A stretch of DNA of 64,000 nucleotides, from positions 29,797 to 93,796 of the forward strand of contig NZ_AQXM01000057.1 in NCBI RefSeq assembly GCF_000376245.1. The letters run 5' to 3'. The notes beneath the pieces are model-generated. The model was not told the origin of the DNA, made no database searches, and saw only the letters and a program-made list of their open reading frames with translations. The translations under genes were made by a program, and so were the position numbers. Below, piece by piece: positions 55,896 through 63,733 of this stretch. The stretch comes from Acaricomes phytoseiuli DSM 14247. Its GTDB lineage: Bacteria; Actinomycetota; Actinomycetes; Actinomycetales; Micrococcaceae. Each line of letters starts with the position of its first letter. Within the stretch, counting starts at the first letter, position 1.

Positions 55896-55930
55896 TGTTC
55901 GCATATGTTTATTATTGTTTGACTCTGTTT
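55896..55930. promoter_or_regulatory. Four TGTTY boxes at exact 10-bp spacing
   Basis: TGTTC at 55896 and TGTTT at 55906, 55916 and 55926 are spaced by exactly 10 bp in a locally AT-rich 111-bp gap between divergent galM and deoR. DeoR-family regulators typically bind direct or inverted repeats in such gaps. The last copy ends 23 bp before the regulator's start. Confidence 0.7.
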
Positions 55931-55953
55931 GATTTCAGTGCGAAGCTGGGAGC

Positions 55954-56820
55954 ATGTTGGCAGCGGAACGGCACAAGCTCATTCTTGACGCTTTGCGCAT
56001 TGCGCCAGCTGTGCGCGTTACCGACCTCGCCAGCGCCTTCAACGTCAGCGAGATGACAGTGCGCCGGGATATCGAGCAGCTGGCCGAGAACCGCCTGCTG
56101 CGCAAAGTCCACGGTGGGGCGAGCAGGCTCGGCAGCCCGGGAGCCGAAGAACCCGAGTTCAGCACCAAAGCCGGTATGCATCGTGAAGCCAAGCGGGCCA
56201 TCGCGGCAGAAGCGCTCTCGCTCATCGAGCCGGGCATGACCATCGCTTTGGGCGCGGGCAGCACGGTGCATCAGCTCGCCCTGCTGCTCAGTGATGTCGG
56301 AGATATCAGTGATATCAGTGATGTCAGTAATGTCGGGGACTCCCCCGCGCGGCTCGGTGGACTCACGATCATCACCAACTCCCTACGCGCGGCCGAAGCC
56401 CTCGACCGGCCCGGAATCCCGCATACCGTGATTCTCACCGGTGGCGAACGCACGGTATCCCAAGCCCTGGTCGGGCCGCTCGCGGTCACCGCGATCACGG
56501 CTCTGCACGCCGATCTGTGCTTCCTCGGGGCGCATGGCGTGCACCCCCGGGGCCTGAGCAGCCCCAATCTGACGGAAGCCCAGACGAACCGCGCCTTCGT
56601 TGAGGCCTGCGATCGACTCATCGTACTCGCCGATCACAGTAAATTCGGCACGCATGCCCTGGCCAGTTTCGCTGCCTTGGATCAGGTATCGACCCTCATC
56701 ACGGACCCACCCGGCCCAGCCGCAGCCTGTCTTGAACCTTACCGGGAGGCCGTGGCCGAGCTTCGCACAGTAGCTCCGATATCGGCTCATTCCGCGCAGG
56801 TAGAGGAGGTCGGCACGTGA
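55954..56820 (+). CDS. DeoR/GlpR family transcriptional regulator of galactose genes
   Basis: A 288-residue DeoR-family repressor. HTH: MLAAERHKLILDALRIAPAV, RVTDLASAFNVSEMTVRRDI and EQLAENRLLRKVHGGA. The sugar-phosphate sensor domain has KRAIAAEALSLIEPGMTIAL, GAGSTVHQLA, TIITNSLRAAEAL, VILTGGERTVSQALVGPLAV and FLGAHGVHPRGLSSPNLTEA. Residues around 114-128 (DVGDISDISDVSNVG) come from a 9-bp repeat and are an insertion not expected in the family. It is the first gene of the deoR-galT-galK operon; the stop overlaps the galT start. It likely senses a galactose-pathway sugar phosphate and controls galM as well. Confidence 0.92.
   Translation: MLAAERHKLILDALRIAPAVRVTDLASAFNVSEMTVRRDIEQLAENRLLRKVHGGASRLGSPGAEEPEFSTKAGMHREAKRAIAAEALSLIEPGMTIALGAGSTVHQLALLLSDVGDISDISDVSNVGDSPARLGGLTIITNSLRAAEALDRPGIPHTVILTGGERTVSQALVGPLAVTAITALHADLCFLGAHGVHPRGLSSPNLTEAQTNRAFVEACDRLIVLADHSKFGTHALASFAALDQVSTLITDPPGPAAACLEPYREAVAELRTVAPISAHSAQVEEVGT
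56293..56337 (+). repeat. Five tandem 9-bp copies inside the deoR-type gene
   Basis: Units GATGTCGGA, GATATCAGT, GATATCAGT, GATGTCAGT, AATGTCGGG encode DVG-DIS-DIS-DVS-NVG. The unit length keeps the frame. It lengthens a surface loop between two strands of the sensor domain. Confidence 0.85.
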
Positions 56821-58028
56821 TGAAGCTGCAGCACACCAGCATCGACCTGGCGGACGGCCGGGAGCTGATCTACTTCGACGAAACACCTCGGCCGCACCCG
56901 GAACGTGATAAGCGGCCGCTCGATGACCGCCCTTCGGAAAGTGAGGTCCGCTACGACGCCCTGGCCGGGGAGTGGGTGGCGATAGCAGCGCACCGCGGCA
57001 ACCGCACCTACTTGCCCCCCGCAGATCAGTGTCCGCTCTGCCCCACCCAGCCCGGGCACCCCTCTGAGATCCCCGGCGAGTACGATGTCGCAGTCTTTGA
57101 AAACCGCTTCCCCTCCCTCGGCCCGGAACTGGGCGAGCTCCCGGAGCCCCCGAGCAGGCGCGACTCCCCGGTGAGTGGTCCCGGCGGCTGGGGGGTGCGG
57201 GCCCCAGGTTACGGCCGTTGCGAGGTGGTCGCCTTCACGAGCGAGCATGAGGGGTCTTTCAGCTCGTTGAGCCAAGGCAGAGCCATGACGGTGCTCGGCG
57301 CTCTGGCCCAGCGCACCGAACAGCTAGGCAGGCTGCCCGGCATCCGGCAAGTATTCCCCTTCGAGAACCGGGGCGAGCAGATCGGGGTGACTATGCAGCA
57401 CCCGCACGGGCAGATCTACGCCTACCCCTATGTCACTCCCCGAGCGGCCGCTATCGCCGAAAGCGCTGAACGCCACTTCAGCAGGACCGGGCGGGTCCTG
57501 CTAGCGGATATCCTGAACCAGGAGCGCAGCAGCGGAGAGCGGATGCTGGCCGAGGGGCGGCACTTCAGTGCCTTCGTACCCTTCGCCGCTCGCTGGCCGC
57601 TCGAGGCCCATATCGTCCCACACCGGCAAATCAGCGATCTCAGCGAAGTCAGCACGGAAGAGCTCGAAGAACTCTCCGGGCTCGTCTTAGCTCTGCTACG
57701 GCGTCTGGACGCACTCTATGACTCGCCCACTCCCTATATTGCGGCGTGGCATCAGGTCCCTTTGAAAGCATCGCTGCGCCAGTCCGGGCGGCTCCATTTC
57801 CAGGTCACCTCACCGCGCCGGGCGGCGGATAAGCTCAAGTTCCTCGCCGGAAGCGAAGCAGCCATGGGCGCCTTCATCGTCGATGCCACTCCGGAGCAGA
57901 TCGCAGCTCAGCTGCGCTCTGTAGAACTAGGCTCCGTAGAACCAGGCTCCGTAGAACCAGTGCGTCCTGCGAGGAACGAGGATTCCGCCCAGCTAGAGAA
58001 TCTAGAGACTAAGGTAGCGCAGTCATGA
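56817..58028 (+). CDS. galT: Galactose-1-phosphate uridylyltransferase
   Basis: GalT exchanges UMP between UDP-glucose and galactose-1-phosphate (Leloir pathway). The active-site His-Pro-His is in MQHPHGQIYAYPYVTPRA; the N-terminal zinc site has ADQCPLCPTQPGHPSEI. VAIAAHRGNRTYLPP, DVAVFENRFPSLGP and HIVPHRQISDLSEVSTEELE are also typical. Start GTG 56817 (GAGGAGG at 7 bases) or ATG 56820; both overlap the deoR stop. The C-terminus carries a 15-bp tandem duplication (GSVEPGSVEPV). The stop overlaps galK (ATGA). Confidence 0.95.
   Translation: MMKLQHTSIDLADGRELIYFDETPRPHPERDKRPLDDRPSESEVRYDALAGEWVAIAAHRGNRTYLPPADQCPLCPTQPGHPSEIPGEYDVAVFENRFPSLGPELGELPEPPSRRDSPVSGPGGWGVRAPGYGRCEVVAFTSEHEGSFSSLSQGRAMTVLGALAQRTEQLGRLPGIRQVFPFENRGEQIGVTMQHPHGQIYAYPYVTPRAAAIAESAERHFSRTGRVLLADILNQERSSGERMLAEGRHFSAFVPFAARWPLEAHIVPHRQISDLSEVSTEELEELSGLVLALLRRLDALYDSPTPYIAAWHQVPLKASLRQSGRLHFQVTSPRRAADKLKFLAGSEAAMGAFIVDATPEQIAAQLRSVELGSVEPGSVEPVRPARNEDSAQLENLETKVAQS
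57915..57959 (+). repeat. Three tandem 15-bp copies near the 3' end of galT
   Basis: The unit is (G/C)GCTCYGTAGAACYA, in frame, encoding S-V-E-L/P-G repeats. The last two copies are identical, implying a recent duplication. It affects only the dispensable C-terminal tail. Confidence 0.85.
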
Positions 58029-59170
58029 ACAATGATGCAGGGGTTGCGCACCTGTTCAGCCGGGTCTTTGGCACCCAACCGGAAGGAGTCTGGCAGGCAC
58101 CGGGCCGGGTGAACCTCATCGGTGAGCACGCCGACTATAACGAAGGCTTCGTCCTTCCCTTCGCGATAGACCGCTCCGCCTCCGTCGCCATTCGGCGGCG
58201 CAACGACCAGCGAGTACGGATCGCTTCTTCCTACCCGTTCAGCGAGCCGGTGGAGACCGAGTTGAGCCGGCTTGGCGAAGCCCGCGGCTGGTCGGCGTAT
58301 ATTCTCGGTGCGGCGTGGGCTCTGCGCGAGCAAGGCGCAGAGCTGGACGGCTTCGATCTGTACCTCGATTCCACCGTGCCCAGCGGTGCCGGGCTGTCCT
58401 CCTCGGCCGCTCTGGAATCGGCGACCGCCCTGGCCCTCAATGAACTCAGCGGAGCGGGACTCAGCCGTGAAGAACTGGTTCTAATCGGGCAGCGGGCGGA
58501 GAACGAGATCGTGGGTGCACCGACGGGCATCCTGGATCAGTCCGCATCGCTGCTGGCCACGGAAGGACATGCCGTGTTCCTGGACTGCCGCAGCCGGGCT
58601 TTCGACCCGGTGCCGCTCGATCTGGCGGATGCGGGGCTGGCTTTCCTGGTGATCGACACCAATGTCAGTCATTCTCATGCCGATGGCGGCTATCGGGAGC
58701 GCAGGGCCTCCTGCGAGGCCGGAGCGCGGGCCCTCGGCGTACCGGCGCTGCGGGATCTGGGGCCGGAGGATCTTGTCCGGGCCGCTGAGCTCCTGGACGC
58801 CGAGACCTTCTGCCGGGTACGTCATGTCGTCACCGAGAACGAACGCGTCTTGCAGACTGTCTCCCTGCTCCGTGCAGCAGGGCCCACCGAGATCGGCTCG
58901 CTGCTGAACGAGAGCCACCGCTCTATGCGCGATGATTTCGAGATCTCCTGCCCGGAGCTCGACCTCGCGGTAGCAACGGCGCTCAAGGCCGGGGCTCTGG
59001 GCTCTCGGATGACCGGCGGCGGATTCGGTGGTTCGGCGATCGCTCTGACGTCCTGGGATCGAATGGACGGCATCGGCAGCGCGATCCTGCGGGCCTTCGC
59101 GGGAGCCGGATTCGCCCGGCCGGACCTCTTCCCGGTACTGCCGGGGCCGGGGGCACATCGGGTGAGCTGA
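58025..59170 (+). CDS. galK: Galactokinase
   Basis: GalK phosphorylates alpha-D-galactose. GHMP-kinase and galactokinase signatures: APGRVNLIGEHADYNEGFVL with the sugar-binding GEHxDYN, STVPSGAGLSSSAALESATA for ATP, DQSASLLATEGHAVFLDCRS (catalytic Asp), and GSRMTGGGFGGSAIAL. Length 381 residues. The ATG overlaps the galT stop (ATGA). With galM, galT and the DeoR regulator this gives nearly all of the Leloir route; no galE is present in the window and must lie elsewhere. Confidence 0.97.
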   Translation: MNNDAGVAHLFSRVFGTQPEGVWQAPGRVNLIGEHADYNEGFVLPFAIDRSASVAIRRRNDQRVRIASSYPFSEPVETELSRLGEARGWSAYILGAAWALREQGAELDGFDLYLDSTVPSGAGLSSSAALESATALALNELSGAGLSREELVLIGQRAENEIVGAPTGILDQSASLLATEGHAVFLDCRSRAFDPVPLDLADAGLAFLVIDTNVSHSHADGGYRERRASCEAGARALGVPALRDLGPEDLVRAAELLDAETFCRVRHVVTENERVLQTVSLLRAAGPTEIGSLLNESHRSMRDDFEISCPELDLAVATALKAGALGSRMTGGGFGGSAIALTSWDRMDGIGSAILRAFAGAGFARPDLFPVLPGPGAHRVS

Positions 59171-59205
59171 ACGGGCTCAGCGGAATCAGCTAAAGGTCAG
59201 TTAAA

Positions 59206-59245
59206 AACGAAAGCCGGAGGCGATGCATCGCCTCCGGCTTTCGTT
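59206..59245. terminator. Perfect 40-bp palindrome between galK and Bax-inhibitor gene
   Basis: Bases 59206-59225 are exactly mirrored in 59226-59245 (half-site AACGAAAGCCGGAGGCGATG, with no spacer). On the minus strand it runs into TTTTTAA, so it terminates the minus-strand Bax-inhibitor gene; on the plus strand it would also stop galK. Confidence 0.85.
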
Positions 59246-59279
59246 GAGAAGAAAGCGGATTGGAAGAATCCGCCTGCGT

Positions 59280-60116
59280 CTAGTTGTCCCCGCGAAGGAT
59301 CGCGAGCAGACGCAGGATCTCGACGTAGAGCCACACCACGGTCACGGTGAGGCCGAAGGCCGCGGACCAGGAGTACTTCTCCGGCAGGCCGTTCTGCACG
59401 CCCTGCTCGATCGAGGTGAAGTCCATGATGAGCGAGAACGCGGCCAGGCCGATCGCGACGATGCCGATGATCACGCCCAAGGGAATACCGGCGATTTCGA
59501 TACCGCGCATACCCCACGGCGACTCGATGGCACCGAACATGACCAAGCCGAAGTTCAGCAGTGAGAAGATCAGGTAAGCGCCCAGGGCGATCGTGAAGAA
59601 CTTGACCATCTTCGGCGTGGCTCGGAAATTCCCGAATTTGAAAAGCGCCAGGGTCAGCCCGAAGACCACCGCGGTTCCGAGCACTGCCTGAACGGCAATG
59701 CCGGGGAACCTGGATTCCAGGATCATGGTGAGTCCGCCGACGAAGAGGCCCTGAACCGCCGCATACGCGAGGATCAGCGGCTTCGAGGGCTCTTTGCGGA
59801 AAGCGTTGACCAGGCCGAGCACCAGGCCTGCGATCGCCGCGGGCAGGGTCACCACCGGGAACATCCAGCCGACAAGGCCGCCGAGGAGTACCAAGCCAAG
59901 GCAGGCCAGGGTCTTCATGAGCACATCGTCGTACGTCATCCGCCGCATCTGCCCGTTGGAGGCCGACGGCTGCTGGTACATCTGCTCCAGCTGCTCCTGT
60001 GAGTACAGGGGCGGCTGGGTACCCTGCTGCGCATAGCCCTGAGGCGTCATGGCCACCGGCGGCTTGTCGCTGAAGCTCTTGTTATTAGCAAACACCGGGT
60101 TTCCACCGAATGCCAT
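59280..60116 (-). CDS. Bax inhibitor-1 / YccA family membrane protein
   Basis: A TMBIM-family protein of about 278 residues with seven spans. The soluble N-terminus (MAFGGNPVFANNKSFSDKPP and a Gln/Pro-rich part) precedes MTYDDVLMKTLACLGLVLLG. Family features at the end: GVIIGIVAIGLAAFSLIMDF, TSIEQGVQNGLPEKYSWSAA and FGLTVTVVWLYVEILRLLAI. ATG 60116 is used because GGAGG lies 8 bases upstream; the upstream start at 60176 adds 20 residues. Family members form pH-gated calcium leaks in model bacteria; the role here is unknown. Confidence 0.92.
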   Translation of the reverse strand: MAFGGNPVFANNKSFSDKPPVAMTPQGYAQQGTQPPLYSQEQLEQMYQQPSASNGQMRRMTYDDVLMKTLACLGLVLLGGLVGWMFPVVTLPAAIAGLVLGLVNAFRKEPSKPLILAYAAVQGLFVGGLTMILESRFPGIAVQAVLGTAVVFGLTLALFKFGNFRATPKMVKFFTIALGAYLIFSLLNFGLVMFGAIESPWGMRGIEIAGIPLGVIIGIVAIGLAAFSLIMDFTSIEQGVQNGLPEKYSWSAAFGLTVTVVWLYVEILRLLAILRGDN

Positions 60117-60295
60117 GATTTCGTCCTCCAAATTTAGGGTGAGTGATTGATCTATCCTACCAAGCACAACGCTCAAGAAGAATCAGTTGTTCCGCTGGCT
60201 CATACGCAACACCACAACTTCGAGGCGCCTGAGGCGCGGAGTTTCACCACGACTGTGAAACACTCATAGCACAGCCGTGCCAAAGGAGCCGCTTA

Positions 60296-61771
60296 GTGAA
60301 TTCGAATGCCGTCGGCACCACTGCCGGCCAGCCCGCCAGTTCCGCATCCGCCCCTTGGCCCCAGATCCCCTGGCTAGACCGTGCGCGCACTGTGGCACCA
60401 CCGGGATTCAACCGCTGGCTGATCCCGCCCGCGGCACTCGCAGTGCACCTGTGCATCGGCCAGGTCTACGCCACAAGCGTCTACAAGACCGCACTGGTTC
60501 AGCACTTCAATGTCGGCCAGACCGAGATCGGCGTGATCTTCTCCATCGCCATTGTGATGCTGGGCGTCTCCGCAGCTGTTTTCGGCACCTGGGTGGAACG
60601 CGCCGGCCCCCGGAAGGCGATGGCGGTCTCCGCACTGTGCTGGACGGCAGGATTCCTGGTCGGCGCTTTGGGCATCTTCACCAGCCAGCTCTGGCTGGTG
60701 TACCTCGGCTACGGGGTGATCGGCGGCATCGGTCTGGGCATCGGCTATATCTCACCCGTTTCGACGCTTATGAAATGGTTCCCGGACCGGCCCGGGATGG
60801 CCACCGGCATGGCGATCATGGGGTTCGGCGGTGGCGCACTCGTGGCGAGCCCGCTCTCCAGTACTCTGCTACAAGCCTTTGATCCGACGGATTCAGGAGC
60901 AGCGGGCTGGGTGCCCAGCGGCACCGCGGTGGGGCTGCTCTTCATCACCCTGGCGGTGATCTACGCTTTCTACATGTTGCTGGGCGCCCTGATGATCCGG
61001 GTTCCCGCTGAGGGCTGGCGGCCTGCGGGCTACAACCCGCCAGCGCAATCCTCCGATGATGCCCCAGGTAAGGGCATGGCCAATGTTTCGGCGAAGAACG
61101 CCATCCGCACTCCACAGTTCTGGTTGCTGTGGATCGTGCTGTTCTGCAATGTCACCGCGGGTATCGGCATCCTCGAGCAGGCCTCGCCGATGATCCAGGA
61201 CTTCTTCCGCAATGCCTCCGGGGATTCGACGGTCTCCGCCGCGGTGGCGGGCGGATTCGTCGGCCTGCTCTCGCTGGGCAATATGCTGGGACGCTTCATC
61301 TGGTCCTCCACCTCCGACGTGGTGGGCCGCAAGGGCATCTATGTGCTGTACCTGGGCCTGGGCGCCGTCCTCTACCTGTTGCTGGCCACGGTGGGCAGCT
61401 CCACGACCTTGGTCTTCGTGGCTCTGGCACTGGTGATCCTGAGCTTCTACGGCGGTGGCTTCGCCACGATTCCCGCCTATCTGCGGGATCTCTTCGGCAC
61501 CTACCAGGTGGGGGCGATCCACGGCAGGCTGCTCACTGCCTGGTCTGCCGCCGGAATCGCGGGCCCGCTGATCGTCAACGGCATCCTCGATTCCCGGGGT
61601 GCCCCGGGGACCTTGATGGCCGGTGATTACCAGCCCGCGCTGTTTACCATGGTGGCACTGCTGGTTCTGGGCCTGGTGGCCAATCTGCTGGTTCGCCCGG
61701 TGTCCGCGAAATACCACGAGCCGAAGTCCCGGGCGGAAGCCGGGGCGACCTCGAAGGGAGAAGCACGATGA
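60296..61771 (+). CDS. OFA family MFS transporter (oxalate/formate-antiporter-like)
   Basis: A 12-span MFS transporter of 491 residues. Key segments: FNRWLIPPAALAVHLCIGQV then YATSVYKTALVQHFNVGQTE (N-terminal), PRKAMAVSALCWTAGFLVGA, GIGYISPVSTLMKWFPDRPG and MATGMAIMGFGGGALVASPL, typical of OFA proteins that exchange carboxylates. SDVVGRKGIYVLYLGLGAVL is a second-half MFS loop. Start GTG at 60296 with AAAGGAG. It overlaps the start of the 49-residue partner by ATGA, an arrangement known for two-component members of this family. Substrate unknown. Confidence 0.9.
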   Translation: MNSNAVGTTAGQPASSASAPWPQIPWLDRARTVAPPGFNRWLIPPAALAVHLCIGQVYATSVYKTALVQHFNVGQTEIGVIFSIAIVMLGVSAAVFGTWVERAGPRKAMAVSALCWTAGFLVGALGIFTSQLWLVYLGYGVIGGIGLGIGYISPVSTLMKWFPDRPGMATGMAIMGFGGGALVASPLSSTLLQAFDPTDSGAAGWVPSGTAVGLLFITLAVIYAFYMLLGALMIRVPAEGWRPAGYNPPAQSSDDAPGKGMANVSAKNAIRTPQFWLLWIVLFCNVTAGIGILEQASPMIQDFFRNASGDSTVSAAVAGGFVGLLSLGNMLGRFIWSSTSDVVGRKGIYVLYLGLGAVLYLLLATVGSSTTLVFVALALVILSFYGGGFATIPAYLRDLFGTYQVGAIHGRLLTAWSAAGIAGPLIVNGILDSRGAPGTLMAGDYQPALFTMVALLVLGLVANLLVRPVSAKYHEPKSRAEAGATSKGEAR

Positions 61772-61917
61772 ATGCCGCGGAAGCCCGCCCGGACAATGGT
61801 ACCGGTACCCCCTCAGGTTTCTCCTGGCGCGCAGCACTGGCCTGGATCGTCGTCGGGGTGCCACTGCTCTACGGCGTTCTGCAGACCCTGGTCAAGGTCA
61901 CCGCACTGTTTCAGTGA
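61768..61917 (+). CDS. MFS transporter small subunit (49 residues)
   Basis: A small single-span protein: polar N-terminus MNAAEARPDNGTGTPSGF, then SWRAALAWIVVGVPLLYGVL and QTLVKVTALFQ. The ATG overlaps the OFA transporter stop by four bases. Short proteins of this kind are found immediately after OFA-type transporters in many actinobacteria. It probably stabilises the larger subunit. It is followed by a 66-bp gap and the GntP permease. Confidence 0.8.
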   Translation: MNAAEARPDNGTGTPSGFSWRAALAWIVVGVPLLYGVLQTLVKVTALFQ

Positions 61918-61983
61918 GGCTGTTCCAGTGAAGCTTCTGCTGAGCCTTTTTCACTGCACCCGGCCCGGCAGTAGCATCGACAG

Positions 61984-63384
61984 GTGACGATCGACGGTTG
62001 GACACCCACCCTGGGCGCGGGCCCGCTGCTCCTCATCGCTGCCGGTGCGGTGGCTCTTCTGCTGCTGCTCATCATCCGCTGGCGGGTGCACGCCTTCATC
62101 GCGCTGATCATCGTCAGTCTGCTCACCGCCGTGGTCTCTGGGATACCGCTGGGCTCTGTGGTGCCGGTGCTCTACGACGGCTTCGGCAGAACCCTCGCCT
62201 CGGTGGCACTGCTGGTGGGCCTGGGCGCGATGCTCGGCCGGATCGTGGAGATCAGCGGCGGCGCGATGGTGCTGGCAGACCGGCTGATCCGGCTCTTCGG
62301 CGAACGGCGCGCACCTTTCGCCCTGGGCGTGGCATCGCTGATCCTCGGATTCCCGATCTTCTTCGATGCCGGGCTCATGGTGATGCTCCCGGTGGTCTTC
62401 TCGGTCGCCCGGCGGCTCGGCGGCGGCGTGCTGCGCTACGGACTTCCTGCGGCCGGCGCCTTCTCAGTGATGCATATCTTCGTTCCACCGCATCCGGGCC
62501 CGGTGACCGCGTCCGGTTTCTTCGATGCCAATATCGGCATCGTGGTGATCATCGCCCTGGCCGTCGCGGTGCCCACGTGGTACTTGAGCAGCTACCTTTA
62601 CGGGATCTGGGCGGGCCGGCGGTTCGTGCTGCCTGTTCCGGCGCTGCTCGGCGAAGCGGATCCGGGTGCGGAGGCTCATCCCCCAGCCTTCGGCACCGTA
62701 CTGGGCGTGCTGATCCTGCCGCTGCTGCTGATCTTCTTGAACACCGGGTTGAGTACTTTGGTGGCTGCCGGAGTGATCGGTGAAGCCAGCACTCAGGAGT
62801 GGTGGTATCAGGGCCTGCGCGCTATCGGAGAGACTCCGGTGGCGCTGCTGATCTCGCTTCTTGTCGCGCTCTGGGTGCTCGGCAGGCGTCGCGGCACGGA
62901 GCGGAGCGTTCTGGAGAAGGCTCTGGAATCCTCTTTGGGCCCGGTCTGCTCGGTGATTCTGATTACCGGAGCGGGCGGGATGTTCGGCGGGGTGCTGCGC
63001 ACCAGCGGCATCGGCGGAGCGTTGGAGGACGCACTCGGCGGCCTGGGAATCCATCTCATCCTTGCAGGTTTCCTGATCTCGGCGATTCTGCGCGTGGCCC
63101 AGGGCTCAGCGACCGTGGCGCTCACCACGGCTGCCGGGCTGATCTCCCCCGCGGTGGCGGAATCTGCCTACAACCCCGTGCAGCTGGCGGCGCTGGTGAT
63201 CGCGGTGGCTGCAGGCTCCGTTGTCGCCAGCCATGTCAACGACTCCGGCTTCTGGCTGGTGGGGCGGTTCATGGGCATGGATGTGAAGACCACCTTGCGG
63301 ACCTGGACCGTGATGGAAACCGCTATCGGCGTGCTGGGCTTCGGTTTCGCGGCCGCGGTATTCGGAGTGGCGTCGCTGCTATAA
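61984..63384 (+). CDS. GntP family gluconate:H+ symporter
   Basis: A 466-residue membrane protein of the GntP family, with about 12-14 hydrophobic segments. Recognisable: ALIIVSLLTAVVSGIPLGSV, VGLGAMLGRIVEISGGAMVL, FAPLGVA-like APFALGVASLILGFPIFFDA (the GFPxFFD block), VMHIFVPPHPGPVTASGFFD (PPHPGP), GGMFGGVLRTSGIGGAL, RVAQGSATVALTTAAGLISP and SHVNDSGFWLVGRFMGMD. These are clear signatures. Start GTG 61984. No gluconate kinase is nearby, so the sugar acid taken up is uncertain. Confidence 0.94.
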   Translation: MTIDGWTPTLGAGPLLLIAAGAVALLLLLIIRWRVHAFIALIIVSLLTAVVSGIPLGSVVPVLYDGFGRTLASVALLVGLGAMLGRIVEISGGAMVLADRLIRLFGERRAPFALGVASLILGFPIFFDAGLMVMLPVVFSVARRLGGGVLRYGLPAAGAFSVMHIFVPPHPGPVTASGFFDANIGIVVIIALAVAVPTWYLSSYLYGIWAGRRFVLPVPALLGEADPGAEAHPPAFGTVLGVLILPLLLIFLNTGLSTLVAAGVIGEASTQEWWYQGLRAIGETPVALLISLLVALWVLGRRRGTERSVLEKALESSLGPVCSVILITGAGGMFGGVLRTSGIGGALEDALGGLGIHLILAGFLISAILRVAQGSATVALTTAAGLISPAVAESAYNPVQLAALVIAVAAGSVVASHVNDSGFWLVGRFMGMDVKTTLRTWTVMETAIGVLGFGFAAAVFGVASLL

Positions 63385-63733
63385 GTCAGACGGATCAATT
63401 CTTCTTATAATTTTCAGGCTGTCAGATACCGCACCATAGCGCCTATAGAAACATCGGAATGACCTCCATGCCGCCAGAGCGGTCAGAGCGGTCAGAGATA
63501 ATCAGTACATTATTAATGTGATAAATTTCTATATTGATTGGCTATAGGCCGCTAAACTGTCATATTTCTCTAAAAATAACTTCAAGATACTGAGTGATTC
63601 CAATAGCCAAACAGAGTGCAGCAGTTTCTGGGTTGACAGCAACGCTCGCTTACTAGGTTTGCAAGACTACAGGAGCCCTCTTCCCTGATGAACAACACTA
63701 CAAAAAGCCGCTTACAGACGGGCCGCGGGGGTC
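63385..63733. other. AT-rich island without genes
   Basis: About 350 bp between the GntP gene and the insertion sequence are clearly lower in G+C than the rest of the window. They contain a 9-bp doublet (AGAGCGGTC twice at about 63478-63495), an ACATTA-T-TAATGT palindrome at 63507-63519, and a TTGACA box at about 63633. No coding sequence was recognised. This is probably a landing zone for mobile DNA. Confidence 0.55.

Noticed and set aside
63507..63519. Replication origin or attachment site at the AT-rich palindrome
   Set aside because: No DnaA boxes, integrase gene or tRNA end are seen near it.
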